Shown here piece after piece: positions 46,556 through 56,762 of a DNA stretch of 64,000 bases. Every line of letters begins with the position of its first letter. Positions within the stretch are counted from its first letter, which is position 1. The notes under the pieces were generated by a model that saw nothing but the letters and a program-made list of their open reading frames with translations, had not been told where the DNA came from and did not search any database. Location: NCBI RefSeq assembly GCF_002278035.1, contig NZ_CP022605.1:868001-932000 (forward strand), read 5' to 3'. This DNA is from Ochrobactrum quorumnocens. Lineage in GTDB: Bacteria; Pseudomonadota; Alphaproteobacteria; Rhizobiales; Rhizobiaceae. A program made the position numbers and the translations under genes.

Positions 46556-46779
46556 TATCGCCATCGAAGGTGACAGCGTTTCGATCATCGGTGCGCAGGA
46601 GCAGCATGACAGCGCATCATCTTCCAAAAAATCGGGTCTAGGTGCAGGCTCCGGCGGCGGCTTCTATTCGGTCTGGGGCAAGGAAGAAAAGAGCAGCAAG
46701 GAAAACATCGTCGCAAACGTCAGTTCCGAGCTTTCGGCTGGAAATGATGTTTCCATCAAAGCCCGTGAGAGCGATGTTA
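46556..46779 (+). pseudogene. CdiA fragment
   Basis: About 75 codons, IAIEGDSVSIIGAQEQHDSA to AGNDVSIKARESDV, are homologous to bases 40577-40799 of cdiA with scattered differences (e.g. DSASSS for DASSSS). The fragment starts abruptly and ends at the left TA of the IS630 element. Confidence 0.8.
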
Positions 46780-47822
46780 GAGCGTCTCCCTTTCAAGTTG
46801 GATCGTATCCGCATGAGTTGAAGTAATTCTGAGCCTCTTGCGGTTCGACCAGATCAATCAACTTGCCGATGCGATCCCAAAGCCCAGTGACTGTTCTCTC
46901 GGCAGCCTTTCGTAAAAGCGCCTTCAGCTTAGAGAAGGCCTTTTCGATGGGGTTGAAGTCTGGGCTGTAGGGCGGAAGGAACATCATTGTCGCGCCGACC
47001 GCCTCGATCAACTCCCTTGCTGCGGGCCGTTTGTGGCTGGACAGATTATCAAGGATAACAACGTCACCTGGTTTCAATGTAGGAACCAAAACCAGAGCGA
47101 CGTACGCCTCGAACCAATCACCGTTGATGGGGCCGTCGATGACAAGTGGCGCGACCATTCCGGTGTTGCGCAGCCCCGCAACCAATGTGGTCGTCTTGCG
47201 ATGACCGTGAGGAAAACCCATCCGCAACCGCTCGCCTTTGCGGCATCGCCCATGACTACGGGCCATATTGGTTGCCGTCCAGGTCTCATCAATGAACACG
47301 AGCCGCTCTGGATTGAGACCGAGTTGCTCCTCGAACTATCATTGCCGCTTTTCCAGAACGTCCGGACGGCTTTGCTCTACCGCATGCCCAGCCTTTTTTG
47401 CGCGTTTGTTCGTGCCGGACAAGAAAGCGATGCAATGCCGACTTGCTGATTACGATGCCTTGGGCAGCCAAGTCATTGCGGAGTTCGAAAAGGGTGCCAT
47501 CCCGGTGCGTGCCGAGCCAGGTCATGATCAGATCGGCATGGGCTTCTGTTTTGTAGGAATTGCGGTCACCGCCCAGTGGACCGTGCCGAACATTTCCCTG
47601 CTGGAGTTGCAGGTTACGCCAACGGCTAACGCTGGCTGCGCTCACACCGAAACGCTCAGCAGCCTCTCGATGCGATGCGCCGCCGTCAACGGCGGCAAGG
47701 ACACGTATGCGAAGATCAATGGAAAGGGTTCGCGACATATCTGCCGACCTCCATCGGCAGATAGCTTGAGACCCCATGTCCCTGGTCTGCATAGTGGCTC
47801 GTCTCGCAATATGGAAACGCTC
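46780..47822 (-). mobile_element. IS630-family insertion sequence
   Basis: A 1043-bp element with terminal inverted repeats GAGCGTCTCCCTTTCAAG (left) and, inverted, GAGCGTTTCCATATTGCGAG (right). It is flanked by TA on both sides (46778-46779 and 47823-47824), as expected for IS630/Tc1 insertion. It lies inside CdiA-derived sequence. Confidence 0.88.
46793..47738 (-). CDS. IS630-family transposase (two overlapping frames)
   Basis: The first frame starts MSRTLSIDLRIRVLAAVDGG at 47738 after GGAGG and encodes the HTH domain (HREAAERFGVSAASVSRWRN), ending at 47289. The second frame (to 46793) covers the DDE domain: MFIDETWTATNMARSHG, VVILDNLSSHK, LPPYSPDFNPIEKAFSKLK. The frames overlap at 47289-47299, so a programmed frameshift, normal in many IS630 elements, would join them. 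Confidence 0.85.
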
Positions 47823-50800
47823 TAAGGCCAGCAGCGGTGTGACGGCAGGCGGCAATGCCAGCCTTGCAGTTGGCAATGACCTGACCCTGCGCGGTGCAGA
47901 GGTCAAAGCAGGCACTGATGTCGATCTTACAGGGCAGACTGTCACGCTCGACACGGCAAAAGCGACCAATAATGGTTCCGACAATGTCATCGGCACCACA
48001 GTTCAATCGGGCGGCGACACGACGATCACGGCCAAACAGGATGTGAACGTTATTGGTTCGAGTGTTGCAGCCGGCGACAAGACGGATGCAGACAATTCCC
48101 ACGATCTCAACATTATTGGCTCGAAAATTGATGCCAAGGGCAAGGTTGATCTCAGCGCTACCGACAATGTCACCATCGCAGAAGCGCGAGATACAGGCTA
48201 TTCGCAGCTTGATACGAGTTCAAAGGGCATATTCAGCAAGAAGGAAAGCCATAGCCGTACTGAAACCGAAACGGCGGTTGGATCATCGATCAGCGGTGGT
48301 GACGGTGTCGATATCAGCTCCGGCAAAGATACGACCATATCTGCCTCGAACATTCAGGCAGGAACAGCCGATAACAAGGCTGATCTGAATATCGATGCAG
48401 GGGGCGATCTGATTATTGCGTCCGGCAAAGACACCGTTGAAACGGATGCTTCCAAATCGAAGTCAGGCCTTTTGTCGAAGAAGAGCGACAAGAGCCACGT
48501 TTACGATGAAACGACGGTTGCATCCGAACTTGGCGCATCTGGCAATGTGAACCTCAATGCTGGCGACAATGTCGTGATTGCAGGCTCCAAGGTCACGGCT
48601 GGTGACGATATCGCCATCGAAGGTGATAGCGTCTCGATCATCGGTGCGCAGGAACAGCACGATGCCTCGTCGTCGTCCAAGAAATCCGGGCTTGGTGCAG
48701 GTTCCGGCGACGGCTTCTATTCGGTCTGGGGCAAAGAAGAAAAGAGCAGCAAAGAAAACATCGTTGCAAATGTCGGTTCTCAGCTTTCGGCCGGAAATGA
48801 TGTTTCGATCAAAGCCCGCGAAAGTGACGTCAATATTGTCGGCTCGAAAGTCGAAGCCGGAAATGACATTGCGCTCGATGCGGCGCGTGACGTGAATATC
48901 CTGCCTGGCGCTGAAAGCTACGCGTCTGAAGAGAAGGAAAAGCGCTCTGGCTTCGGCGTTCAAGTAAAATCAGGTAACGGTTCGGCATCCATTGGCATTG
49001 GCTACGGCTCATCGAAAGATGAAATAAACAAGGTTCTGAAACCAATGCAACATCGTCGCTCAGTGCGGGACGTGATGTGGTGATCACAGCCGGACGTGAC
49101 GCAAATTTACAAGCTGCTCAGGTGGAAGCTGGTTCCACAGTCGATATTCTCGCCGAACGCGATGTCAATCTGCTGTCTGCGCAGGACAAGACCAACTACG
49201 AAACCATGCATGAGGAGCTGTTTGCTGGCATCACAGCGACGGTGTCTTCAAGTGTCGCGTCAGCAGCCAGCAACATTTATGATGCAGCAAAGAAGGTCGG
49301 GGAAGGCAGTTCCAGCCAGTCAATTGCGATGGGCACGATAGCTGCAATCAATGGTTATTATGCCTATGATGCACTGGTGAATGGGAAGCCAATCACGCCA
49401 GGTGAGTTCAAGCAGGATGGCCCACTTCTTTCAACTTCCATCACGGCAGGATTCCAATATTCGAAGAACAGTGCCTCAGGTTCAACATCGACACCAGTGC
49501 CAACAACCATTCGTGCTGGCGACACAGTCATCATTGAAGCGTCGAGCGGCGATATTAACGCAGTCGGCGCGCAGATCGCAGCTGGTTATGACGAGAAAGG
49601 TTTGCTGTCAGGTGGTCGCGGCGATATCGCTCTGATTGCTGGAAATGACATCAATCTCATCAGCGCTCAGGCGACAACGGAAAATTCCAGCAAAAACGTT
49701 TCTGGTGGCGTGCAGATCAACCTTGATCTCACAGGTGGCAACTTCAACTTTTCGAAGGGAAATGTCGACGGAACGACCGTCACAAACGTCAACACGCATG
49801 TTGTGGGTACTGGCGGGGTTTATCTGCAATCTGGCAATGACACGAACCTGAAAGGTGCAACTGTTACCGGAGAAACGGTAATTGCCGACATTGGTGGTGA
49901 CCTTAATATCGAAAGTCAGCTTGATACGTCATCAGGAAAAGCCAAGCAGGTTGGTGTTGGCGGCGGTATTGGAACGAGTGGTGCTGCGATCTCTGGCAGT
50001 TATCAAACAGCCAAAGGCGACGCTGCTATTGTCTCAGAACAATCCGGCATACGTGCGGGCGAGGGCGGTTTTGATATCAAGGTCGACGGCAACACGAAGC
50101 TTAAGGGCGGCGTGATTTCTAGCGAGGCCGACCCCAAAGACAATCGTCTTGAAACCAGAACACTCGAATTCGAAGATCTCGACACACATTCCGAGTGGAA
50201 AGCAGATACCTATGGTGGCGGTATCTCCGGCAAAGGACCGCTCGTTTCCCCGCCAATCAAGGAAGGTGAAAGCGAAACAGGCAAGGCACTGTCAGCAGTT
50301 TCTCCCGGTGAGATCATCATAACCGATCCTGCCAATCAGCAGCAGAACATTGATGATCTGCGTCGCGATACGACAGATACCAATACGTCGCTGCCTGGTA
50401 TTCCTGATCTGCAGAAAATTCTCAGTAAGCAGCTGAAGACGCAACAGCTCTACGATGATGCAGCCGCCAAAGCTGCAAATATGATCGGCAATCTGTCGTC
50501 AAAGCAATATGCCGAGGCGACCACAGACGCAGAGCGTGAATTCTGGAAGGAAGGCGGAACTGGGCCAAGGATCTTGCATGCTATTGCAGGTGGCTTGCTC
50601 GGTGGAGTGAATGATTTCAGTGGTATGTTGAGCGGCGCGCTCGGTGGCGCATCGTCAGCTTATCTCGCGCCGAAGATCAAAGAGCTGGTAGCAGAGTTCG
50701 TTAAAGAAGCAGGCTTAAGCGGTTCCGCTGCGGACTTCATGACCAACTCCATAACGGGGTCCATCCTACAAGGTTTGGGTGGTGTCACCGGAGGAACAGG

Positions 50801-51369
50801 CGCAGCGTATGCAGGTAATGTATATCAGAACAATTATCTCAAACATGAAGAAATCATCGCGTACAACGACGAAATGAGGCAATGCGGCGAGAATCCCGAT
50901 TGCCAATATCGTGTCTTCTCGGAGTATTTCGAGATTTCGGCCAATCGAAATGATGAGGTAGCTGCCTGCGAGACCGAAGAATGTCGCAAGGCGCACTATG
51001 ACGACTTCATGAAAGCGAAAGAAGTCGCCAATTTAGTCCTGAACCCCTTTAATCATAATAATGATGCGTATTATACTGCGCTGTTTGCTCTCCAGTCGAA
51101 TGACCTGAATTCAAAGGTCAATGAGATCGCAATGGCTCGCGTACAGGCGCGGAATAACGCTGCGGAAGAATGTGGTTCTGATGCTGCTTGCGCCCAAGGC
51201 AAGACTGAAGAGTATTTCAAATTATGGGCCGATGAAAAGGAGCATAAAGAGCTACTCGGTTCGGTAGCGGGTGCTGTACTTGGTGCCTTTAATGGACTGA
51301 ATAGCACGAAGCGTAAGATCGACTATGATAAGATATCTACAGCAAAGCCAGGGCAAGCTACGAAGCCTA
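47823..51369 (+). pseudogene. Orphan CdiA (module 2), frameshifted and cut by an IS5 element
   Basis: It begins at the IS630 end with SSGVTAGGNASLAVGNDLTL and aligns with cdiA from about 39444 through the pre-toxin region. Differences from cdiA: an in-frame deletion joins VIGSSVAAG directly to DKTDADNSHDLN, and a frameshift near 49020-49050 ends the first frame at 49083 before the second resumes from about 49045 (ITAGRDANLQAAQVEAGSTV). The pre-toxin region ends with QNNYLKHEE and Cys pairs (CGENPDC, CETEEC), then a divergent toxin region to AKPGQATKP. There an IS5 element interrupts; the tip continues at 52244. No signal peptide, so it cannot be secreted by itself. Confidence 0.88.
48112..48806 (+). 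repeat. 695-bp tract identical to part of cdiA
   Basis: Comparing the printed lines, bases 48112-48806 match 40080-40774 without a difference (constant offset 8032). Just outside it mismatches appear at once (C/T at 48111, G/C at 48807), then about one in ten. Confidence 0.85.
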
Positions 51370-52148
51370 GGCCGTGTGGACGGATTTGATTAAGATGAAA
51401 ACCGCTGCGATTGCGACGATTGATCGGAAGTTTCTTGCTGTTTTCTCGCAACGTAAAGCGACACGTTTGAACCGTTTGAGCTTCCCCATCATTTGTTCGA
51501 TACGTGCGCGGCCTCGATAAAGTGCTACGGCAAAATGTTTTGGAATATTCCGCCTGTTTGATCTGTAAGGGATCACTGGAATAGCGCCAGCCATTCGCGC
51601 AGTCTTTCGATTGTCATCGCTATCATAGCCCTTATCAGCAATGATAGCGCGGTGCGTGATTTGAGGACCTGTTTCCATGAGGCTTTTAAACTGTTTGCTA
51701 TCGGAAGCTTCACCACCGGTCAGTTCAAACCCAAGGGGCTGACCATTTCGGTCGGTTTTCAGATGGATTTTGGTTCCAAACCCTCCACGCGAATACCCGA
51801 GCGCTTGGCCTTCCTGCCCCCTTTTGCACCGGCTGCAGAAACATGGGCGCGAATTACGGTGCTGTCGAACATAGCAATCAGATGAGCGCTTTCATCAAGC
51901 CCAGCTAAAATGGAGAAATAGTCTTCGAAAATACCTGCTTTCCCCAAGCGGTCAAAACGCTTCCATATGCTGTTCCAATTACCATACCGTTCCGGCAGTG
52001 CTCGCCACGAGATGTTGTGGAGGGTGAAATAATGTAGCGCTTCAAGGAATAGACGGTCATTTTTGGCTTTCGCGCCAACGGCTGGCAGACAAGCGCGGAA
52101 AACCTCCAGTGCCAGTTCATAGTCACTCTCTGTCATCTTGGTGCACAT
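51367..52148 (-). CDS. IS5-family transposase (two frames)
   Basis: The first frame (52148-51759) carries MTESDYELALEVF and WRALPERYGNWNSIWKRFDR, then the first Asp in MFDSTVIRAHVSAAGAKGG. The second (ending 51367) has ITHRAIIADKGYDSDDNRKT and the KRFKRVALRCEKTARNF end. Joining needs a frameshift, as usual for the IS427 group. The stop codon TAG (51369-51367, minus) lies outside the left inverted repeat: TA comes from the target duplication and G from the target. Confidence 0.85.
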
Positions 52149-52243
52149 TGCCGACCTCCAAACACGTCGACAACATATGAATCACCTCAAGTGATAATCT
52201 GGAACCCGAAAACTTATACCTGAGTCAATTCGTCCACACGGCC
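51370..52243 (-). mobile_element. IS5-family (IS427-like) insertion sequence
   Basis: An 874-bp element with inverted ends GGCCGTGTGGACGGATTTGA (left) and, inverted, GGCCGTGTGGACGAATTGAC (right). It is flanked by TA at 51368-51369 and 52244-52245. It interrupts the orphan CdiA frame. Removing the element plus one TA restores AAG-CCT-AGA-AAC, an open frame. Confidence 0.9.
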
Positions 52244-52466
52244 TAGAAACCTCGACGAACAAGTATTGTGGAATGAGGTGATTCGTAATCCGTCCTCAGG
52301 CCAAAAACTCCAATTGAACAAAGATTTGCGATTTCCTGCAGCAAGTGGATGGCAAAAGATGGAGGTCACCCACACCCGCCCAGATGGAACGAAGATATCA
52401 ATTCATTACCAATACAATTCCATCACGAACAAGGCATATGATATGAAACTTACAAACCCTCAGTAG
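52244..52466 (+). pseudogene. Severed toxin tip of orphan CdiA module 2
   Basis: It reads RNLDEQVLWNEVIRNPSSGQ, DLRFPAASGWQKMEVTH and GTKISIHYQYNSITNKAYDM, to a stop at 52466. The style (DxRFPxxxGWQKM followed by IHYQYNSxTxKAxDMK) is one I have seen at the ends of FHA/CdiA proteins; I cannot give it a firm family name or activity. It is separated from the CdiA body only by the IS5 element. Confidence 0.7.
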
Positions 52467-52479
52467 CCCGGTGAGTTGA

Positions 52480-52788
52480 ATGAAGATTGTTGAAAAGAAT
52501 GGATTGGGTAATGTTGTTGACGTGTATGGACTTTATTGGGTGGATGGCATTAGGCATCACTTAATAATTCCATATATAGGGTATGACGGTTTTGTAGTTG
52601 TTACCGAAACCAATTGCGATGTCGTAGAGCCAGATGTTGACGATTTTGTTCTGCGAAAAGGTGACTATGGACGGGATATCCTACTCCACTGGGCCGTGGC
52701 AAAAGATGACTTAGTTTATCGTCTAACCGACCCACCCGATGCTGATGCTGTGACTGAATTACGCCGTCGTATCGAACATGGGCGTTAG
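52480..52788 (+). CDS. Probable immunity protein of module 2
   Basis: 102 residues: KIVEKNGLGNVVDVYGLYWV, HLIIPYIGYDGFVVV, then an acidic, hydrophilic C-terminus (DVVEPDVDDFVLRKGDYGRD). Intact frame, 13 bp after the toxin tip stop, with GGTGAG upstream. No family recognised; the call rests on position, small size and acidity. Confidence 0.7.
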   Translation: MKIVEKNGLGNVVDVYGLYWVDGIRHHLIIPYIGYDGFVVVTETNCDVVEPDVDDFVLRKGDYGRDILLHWAVAKDDLVYRLTDPPDADAVTELRRRIEHGR

Positions 52789-53071
52789 GTCCATTGACCT
52801 GAAAGGGGGGGCGTTGGTCTCGGTGATATTGCTCTGTTGCTGGCAAGATTGCTCCTGATTTGCCAGCTCAGAATTAAGAAATTGTCACTTTCATAACCGG
52901 GACTCTGGCCCTAAGTTCGGTTTGTTTTCGTCTACTATCATTTAGAATTGACTAATGAACAGAACGGTGCTTCTCCACAGAGCTTCGCATGGATCTTCGC
53001 TGGAATCGATTAGCCAACAGACGGTTACTCCTGGGCATCAAGTGAATAGCTGGCTCACCGGTGGGAAATGA
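52789..53071 (+). other. Possible toxin tail before the Imm11-like gene
   Basis: A 38-codon frame from ATG 52955 (NRTVLLHRASHGSSLESISQ, then TPGHQVNSWLTGGK) ends with TGA at 53069-53071, overlapping the start ATG of the next gene in the ATGA form typical of coupled toxin-immunity genes. There is an in-frame stop at 52949. The tail is too short for family recognition. The remaining sequence (52789-52950) holds nothing I recognise. Confidence 0.35.
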
Positions 53072-53637
53072 TGAAATACTTCGAGTTAAATGATGATATT
53101 GCCTTTCCGAATAGATGGTGGTTAGGGAAGGTGATACAGATTGATGGGGATGTTTTTGCTCAACCGCCGTTCATTCCCATGAACGATGGACGCCGAGATC
53201 AAGTTTATGAAGTTGAGTTGAAGGTCAACGGTGTCAGCACGGATTACACAACGACAACTTTTCGTAGTGTTCCATTGGGAAGCTTTAAGGTTATACAAGC
53301 GCTATCGGGACTTGATGGTTTTACAGCGTTCCCAGCTCGGATAGTTAATTTCGCCCAAAAGACCTCCTATCATATTCTGCATTTTTGGGATGTTTTAGAT
53401 TGTTTTGATGAAGAACAATCAGCGTTTGAAATTATTCCATTCAATGACCCGATAAGGCCTGATCTTGCAGGAAATTATCGCTCCGTTACCAAGTTAAGAA
53501 TTGATCCTCATAAAGCTGTTGGAAAGCATATATTCAGAATAGCTCGGTTGGAGGGGCGCATCATCGTCAGCGAAGATGTTAAAAAGCGATTTGAGGATCT
53601 TGGCATAACCGGTGCCGTTTTCGATGCGGTCGTTTAG
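53068..53637 (+). CDS. Imm11 (DUF1629)-like immunity protein
   Basis: 189 residues. The N-terminus MMKYFELNDDIAFPNRWWLG, the central YHILHFWDVLDCFDEEQS and the end EDVKKRFEDLGITGAVF follow the pattern of Imm11/DUF1629 proteins (first described near Myxococcus MXAN_0049), which protect against polymorphic toxins. The frame is intact and AT-rich. No full toxin is next to it; only a possible 38-codon tail overlaps its start. An orphan immunity gene. Confidence 0.75.
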   Translation: MMKYFELNDDIAFPNRWWLGKVIQIDGDVFAQPPFIPMNDGRRDQVYEVELKVNGVSTDYTTTTFRSVPLGSFKVIQALSGLDGFTAFPARIVNFAQKTSYHILHFWDVLDCFDEEQSAFEIIPFNDPIRPDLAGNYRSVTKLRIDPHKAVGKHIFRIARLEGRIIVSEDVKKRFEDLGITGAVFDAVV

Positions 53638-54096
53638 ATACAGGACCGCGCCGCTTTGCCGAATGGTGCGCCCTGAGCTTGGTGAATCCGACATATTGCC
53701 TGGGTACGATGCCGAAACGAAGGGCTCGGGTTGTCCCGCTCAGCGATGGAATTCATCAACCTCATGAATCAATTCTGCTTAATAGATTCAAAATTTTCGT
53801 TGGACGCGCACGCTGCTTTTCTCCACGTTCACAGAATGATCGTGGAAATTTCAGGCTTTATATCGAATGCACTGTGCCCGCTCAAAACATGGCACGCTTT
53901 TATGTGTTAGAAATTAGGTTATGTCGCAAATTATTCAGTAGGTTAAAAGCAGCCTTATTTCTGGACGCAATTATGCTGCGATTTTTCCTGAGCCCCTTTT
54001 GTCTGACGACAGGGTGCGCGCAATTGAAGACACTTGACGAAGCAAAAATGGCTCGATCTATAAAAGTACAATGAGGCGCTGAAAGGAATTTTAAAG
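53638..54096. other. Stretch between orphan immunity and lipoprotein genes
   Basis: A 131-codon frame at 53679-54074 has no recognisable domain and mixed composition. Nothing else is seen. Confidence 0.4.
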
Positions 54097-54540
54097 ATGA
54101 TGAATGGGAGCAAACTGCATTTTAAGCTTGCACTTTTGCTAGGTGCAGTTGCGTCCGTGCTTACGGGATGTGCTAGTAAAAAAGGGGGATTAAATATTGG
54201 TCTCTTTGCTGAAACGAATAAGCTAGATATAGAATGGAAGAATAATACAGTCGAATCGTTCGAAAAACGATTTGGCGAGCCGATTGAAAAATCGAATGCG
54301 AATAATACAGTTGTCATGCGATGGATGAAGACATCCGCGCCGTTTTGGGTGCCGTCGCAACTTTACTATCAATCCATGGGTCCCAATATGTCGGTGCGGG
54401 TTCATAAGCCAGCGCATTATGAGACAGCAAACTGCATCATCGGTGTATCGAATGTTAATGGACGCATAACCGGTATCAAGACAGTCAAGGATGGGTGGAT
54501 TGATAAGAAGTCGTTCTGTCAAACATCTTTTGGAATATGA
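54097..54540 (+). CDS. Lipoprotein inside the orphan array
   Basis: 147 residues with a lipoprotein signal (FKLALLLGAVASVLTGC, lipobox LTGC). The mature part contains ETNKLDIEWKNNTVESFEKR and FGEPIEKSNANNTVVMRW, resembling small SmpA/OmlA-like (BamE-type) repeats of the LxGxxxxEVxxxFGxP kind, and ends GWIDKKSFCQTSFGI. ATG follows AAAGGAATTTTAAAG. The FGEP...W pattern suggests a BamE-like fold (inference). It is flanked by toxin-immunity debris, so it may be a passenger or a membrane immunity protein. Confidence 0.6.
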   Translation: MMNGSKLHFKLALLLGAVASVLTGCASKKGGLNIGLFAETNKLDIEWKNNTVESFEKRFGEPIEKSNANNTVVMRWMKTSAPFWVPSQLYYQSMGPNMSVRVHKPAHYETANCIIGVSNVNGRITGIKTVKDGWIDKKSFCQTSFGI

Positions 54541-54566
54541 TTAACTGCTAGAAAAGTGAAATCTCT

Positions 54567-56762
54567 GATAGGCATAGCTTCTTTGCAGCCAATGCAGGTT
54601 TTGCAGGCCTGAACGCTTATGATGCGATCAAGAACCTGCAGGGCATGGCCGATGGTACGGGCAACATAGCTTCTGCTTCCATCGGGGTAGGCTTCGAATA
54701 TTTGAAGTCCAAGAAAAATGCTGAAAGTTCGATACCGGTGGTTACAGGTATTCGCGTCGGCAACAGCGTTTCCATTGAAGCCAAATCCGGCGACATCAAC
54801 AGCCATGGCGCACAGATTGTTGCGGGCTATGACGAATACGGTCTGTTTTCCGGTGGTGCCGGTGATATCAGCCTGAAAGCAGGCAATGATATCAATCTGG
54901 AAAGCGCGCAGGCAACCAACAGTTCGTCCTCATCCAGTAAATCTGCTGGAGCAAGTGTCGGTTACTCTGTCGGGATTGGACTTGGCAGTGCGACCGGTGG
55001 CTGGACCGGAAGTGCAAATGGCAGTTCGGGCAAGTCGAACAGCGATGGCACGACGCAGGTTAACACCCACGTCACCGGTTCGGGCAACATCAATATTGAA
55101 TCCGGTCGTGACACCAATTTGAAGGGTGCTGTGGTCGAAGGCGAGACGATCACTGCCAATGTCGGGCGTGATCTCAACATCATCTCTGTTCCCGATATCG
55201 GTGAAAGCTCCAACAAGTCATCCTCATTCGGCGTCAGCGGCTCATTGAGCGGTGGAACACCGAAGGTTACGGGCGTGTCGCCGGGCTATGGCACCGGCTC
55301 CGGTGAAACCAACTGGATCAGCGAACAGTCCGGTCTCGTGTCGAAAGGCGAGATGGATGTTCGCGTCGAGGGCAACACGCATCTCGGCGCTGGCAAGATC
55401 GTTTCTGAGAGCGGTGATCTCACCCTCGATACCGGCACGCTCTCCCATGAGGATTTCTCCGGCTCAAAGAAATATGAAGGTTTCGACATTCAGGCAAATA
55501 TCGACCTGACGCCGAAGGATGCTGAAGGCAACAAGCAACAGCAGCCGGATCAGACGTCTCAGCCAAAGAACTCAGCTGAAGGCACCTATCAGCTCGACGA
55601 TACACGTCAGGAAGTGCGTGCCACCGTCGGGCCAGGTGAGATCATCATCCGTGACAAGGACAAGCAGGCTGAGCTCGAAGCGAGCGGCCAGACCGAAGAC
55701 CTCGCTGCCCTCAACCGCGATCCTGACAAGGCTTACGAGATCACCAAGGATAAGCATGTCGAGATTGAGTATTATCTGTCGGATACATCTCTAGATGCCG
55801 TTGCATCGAGCATCGGAAAGGCAATGGAGCCGGGCGGCTTCGTGGATCGCTATCTGCTTGGGAAAAACCTGACACAGGATGAGAAAAACGCCATCCAGAA
55901 TGGGTTGGCAGCCATTGCGAATGGCGGAACCTTAGGAGGCTGAGGTCAACGTCAGGGGTTCAATTGGCTGAATCCGGCGAGTTGGATTGTGTCGTCTGCT
56001 TATGCGAGTGAAATCAGCTGTTACATCATCCAAGCCGATGGCTCACATATCGAGTTGGGCATAAAAACCTATGATGACTGTAAGGATGCGATCTACGCTT
56101 ACATGAATTCATTGGGCTACGATGAGCGCATTACTGTTTTACAATCCGCAGGTTTTGGCACCAAAATGCTGGGAAATACCGCTATTGGCGAAGCGGTTTT
56201 CCTGACCGATTGGCTGATGAATGCTATTGATAAAATGGATGGGAAGCCGAATGGTTTCTATTCCCGACAGTTCTTTGACGGATATGTTGACAGCTATAAT
56301 ATTGACGAAGCCAAGAAGCTCGAGCTTCGAGCGAACTTGGCCGATTCCTCGTTGTCGTTTGATGAGAAAGCTCAGCAACTTGAAGCAGCAGGAATAGACA
56401 TTCATGCGATGCTGGCTGCTTCTTTGCTGGGAGCAGCTGCAAAGGGAGGCAAATCTTGGATCATTTCAGTTGACGCGACTGGTAAGATTCCTACCACTTG
56501 GGGAAGTGGTCAACCCAATAAGAAAGGCGTTGGAACCCGTTGGCAAGACCCCAATAATCCGGGCAATGGCGTTCGCATTGATCAAGGAAACCCAAACCAT
56601 AGTTTGCCGAGCCAGCGAGAAGATCACGTGATTGTCCGTTCAGGGGGAACAGTGATAGGCAGAGATGGTAAGCCAATCTCCGGGAGTATTCAGGATAATG
56701 CTGAGCAAGCCCACATTCCCTTATCAGAATATAAAAATTGGTCTAGTTGGAATTCACCATGA
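54567..56762 (+). pseudogene. Orphan CdiA module 3 with in-frame stop
   Basis: It begins DRHSFFAANAGFAGLNAYDA and continues as FHA-type repeats of a second backbone class (GSKKYEGFDIQANIDLTPKD, RQEVRATVGPGEIIIRDKDK), not the class of the cdiA at 34584. A TGA at 55941-55943 interrupts after GGTLGG, and the same frame continues GQRQGFNWLNPASWIVSSAY to 56762. The toxin end contains KKGVGTRWQDPNNPGNGVRI and SLPSQREDHVIVRSGGTVIG, then HIPLSEYKNWSSWNSP. This looks like a polymorphic toxin domain, but I cannot name it with confidence. An immunity gene overlaps the stop. Confidence 0.85.

Noticed and set aside
53679..54074. 131-codon frame as a further toxin
   Set aside because: No recognisable motif and composition unlike the CdiA fragments.
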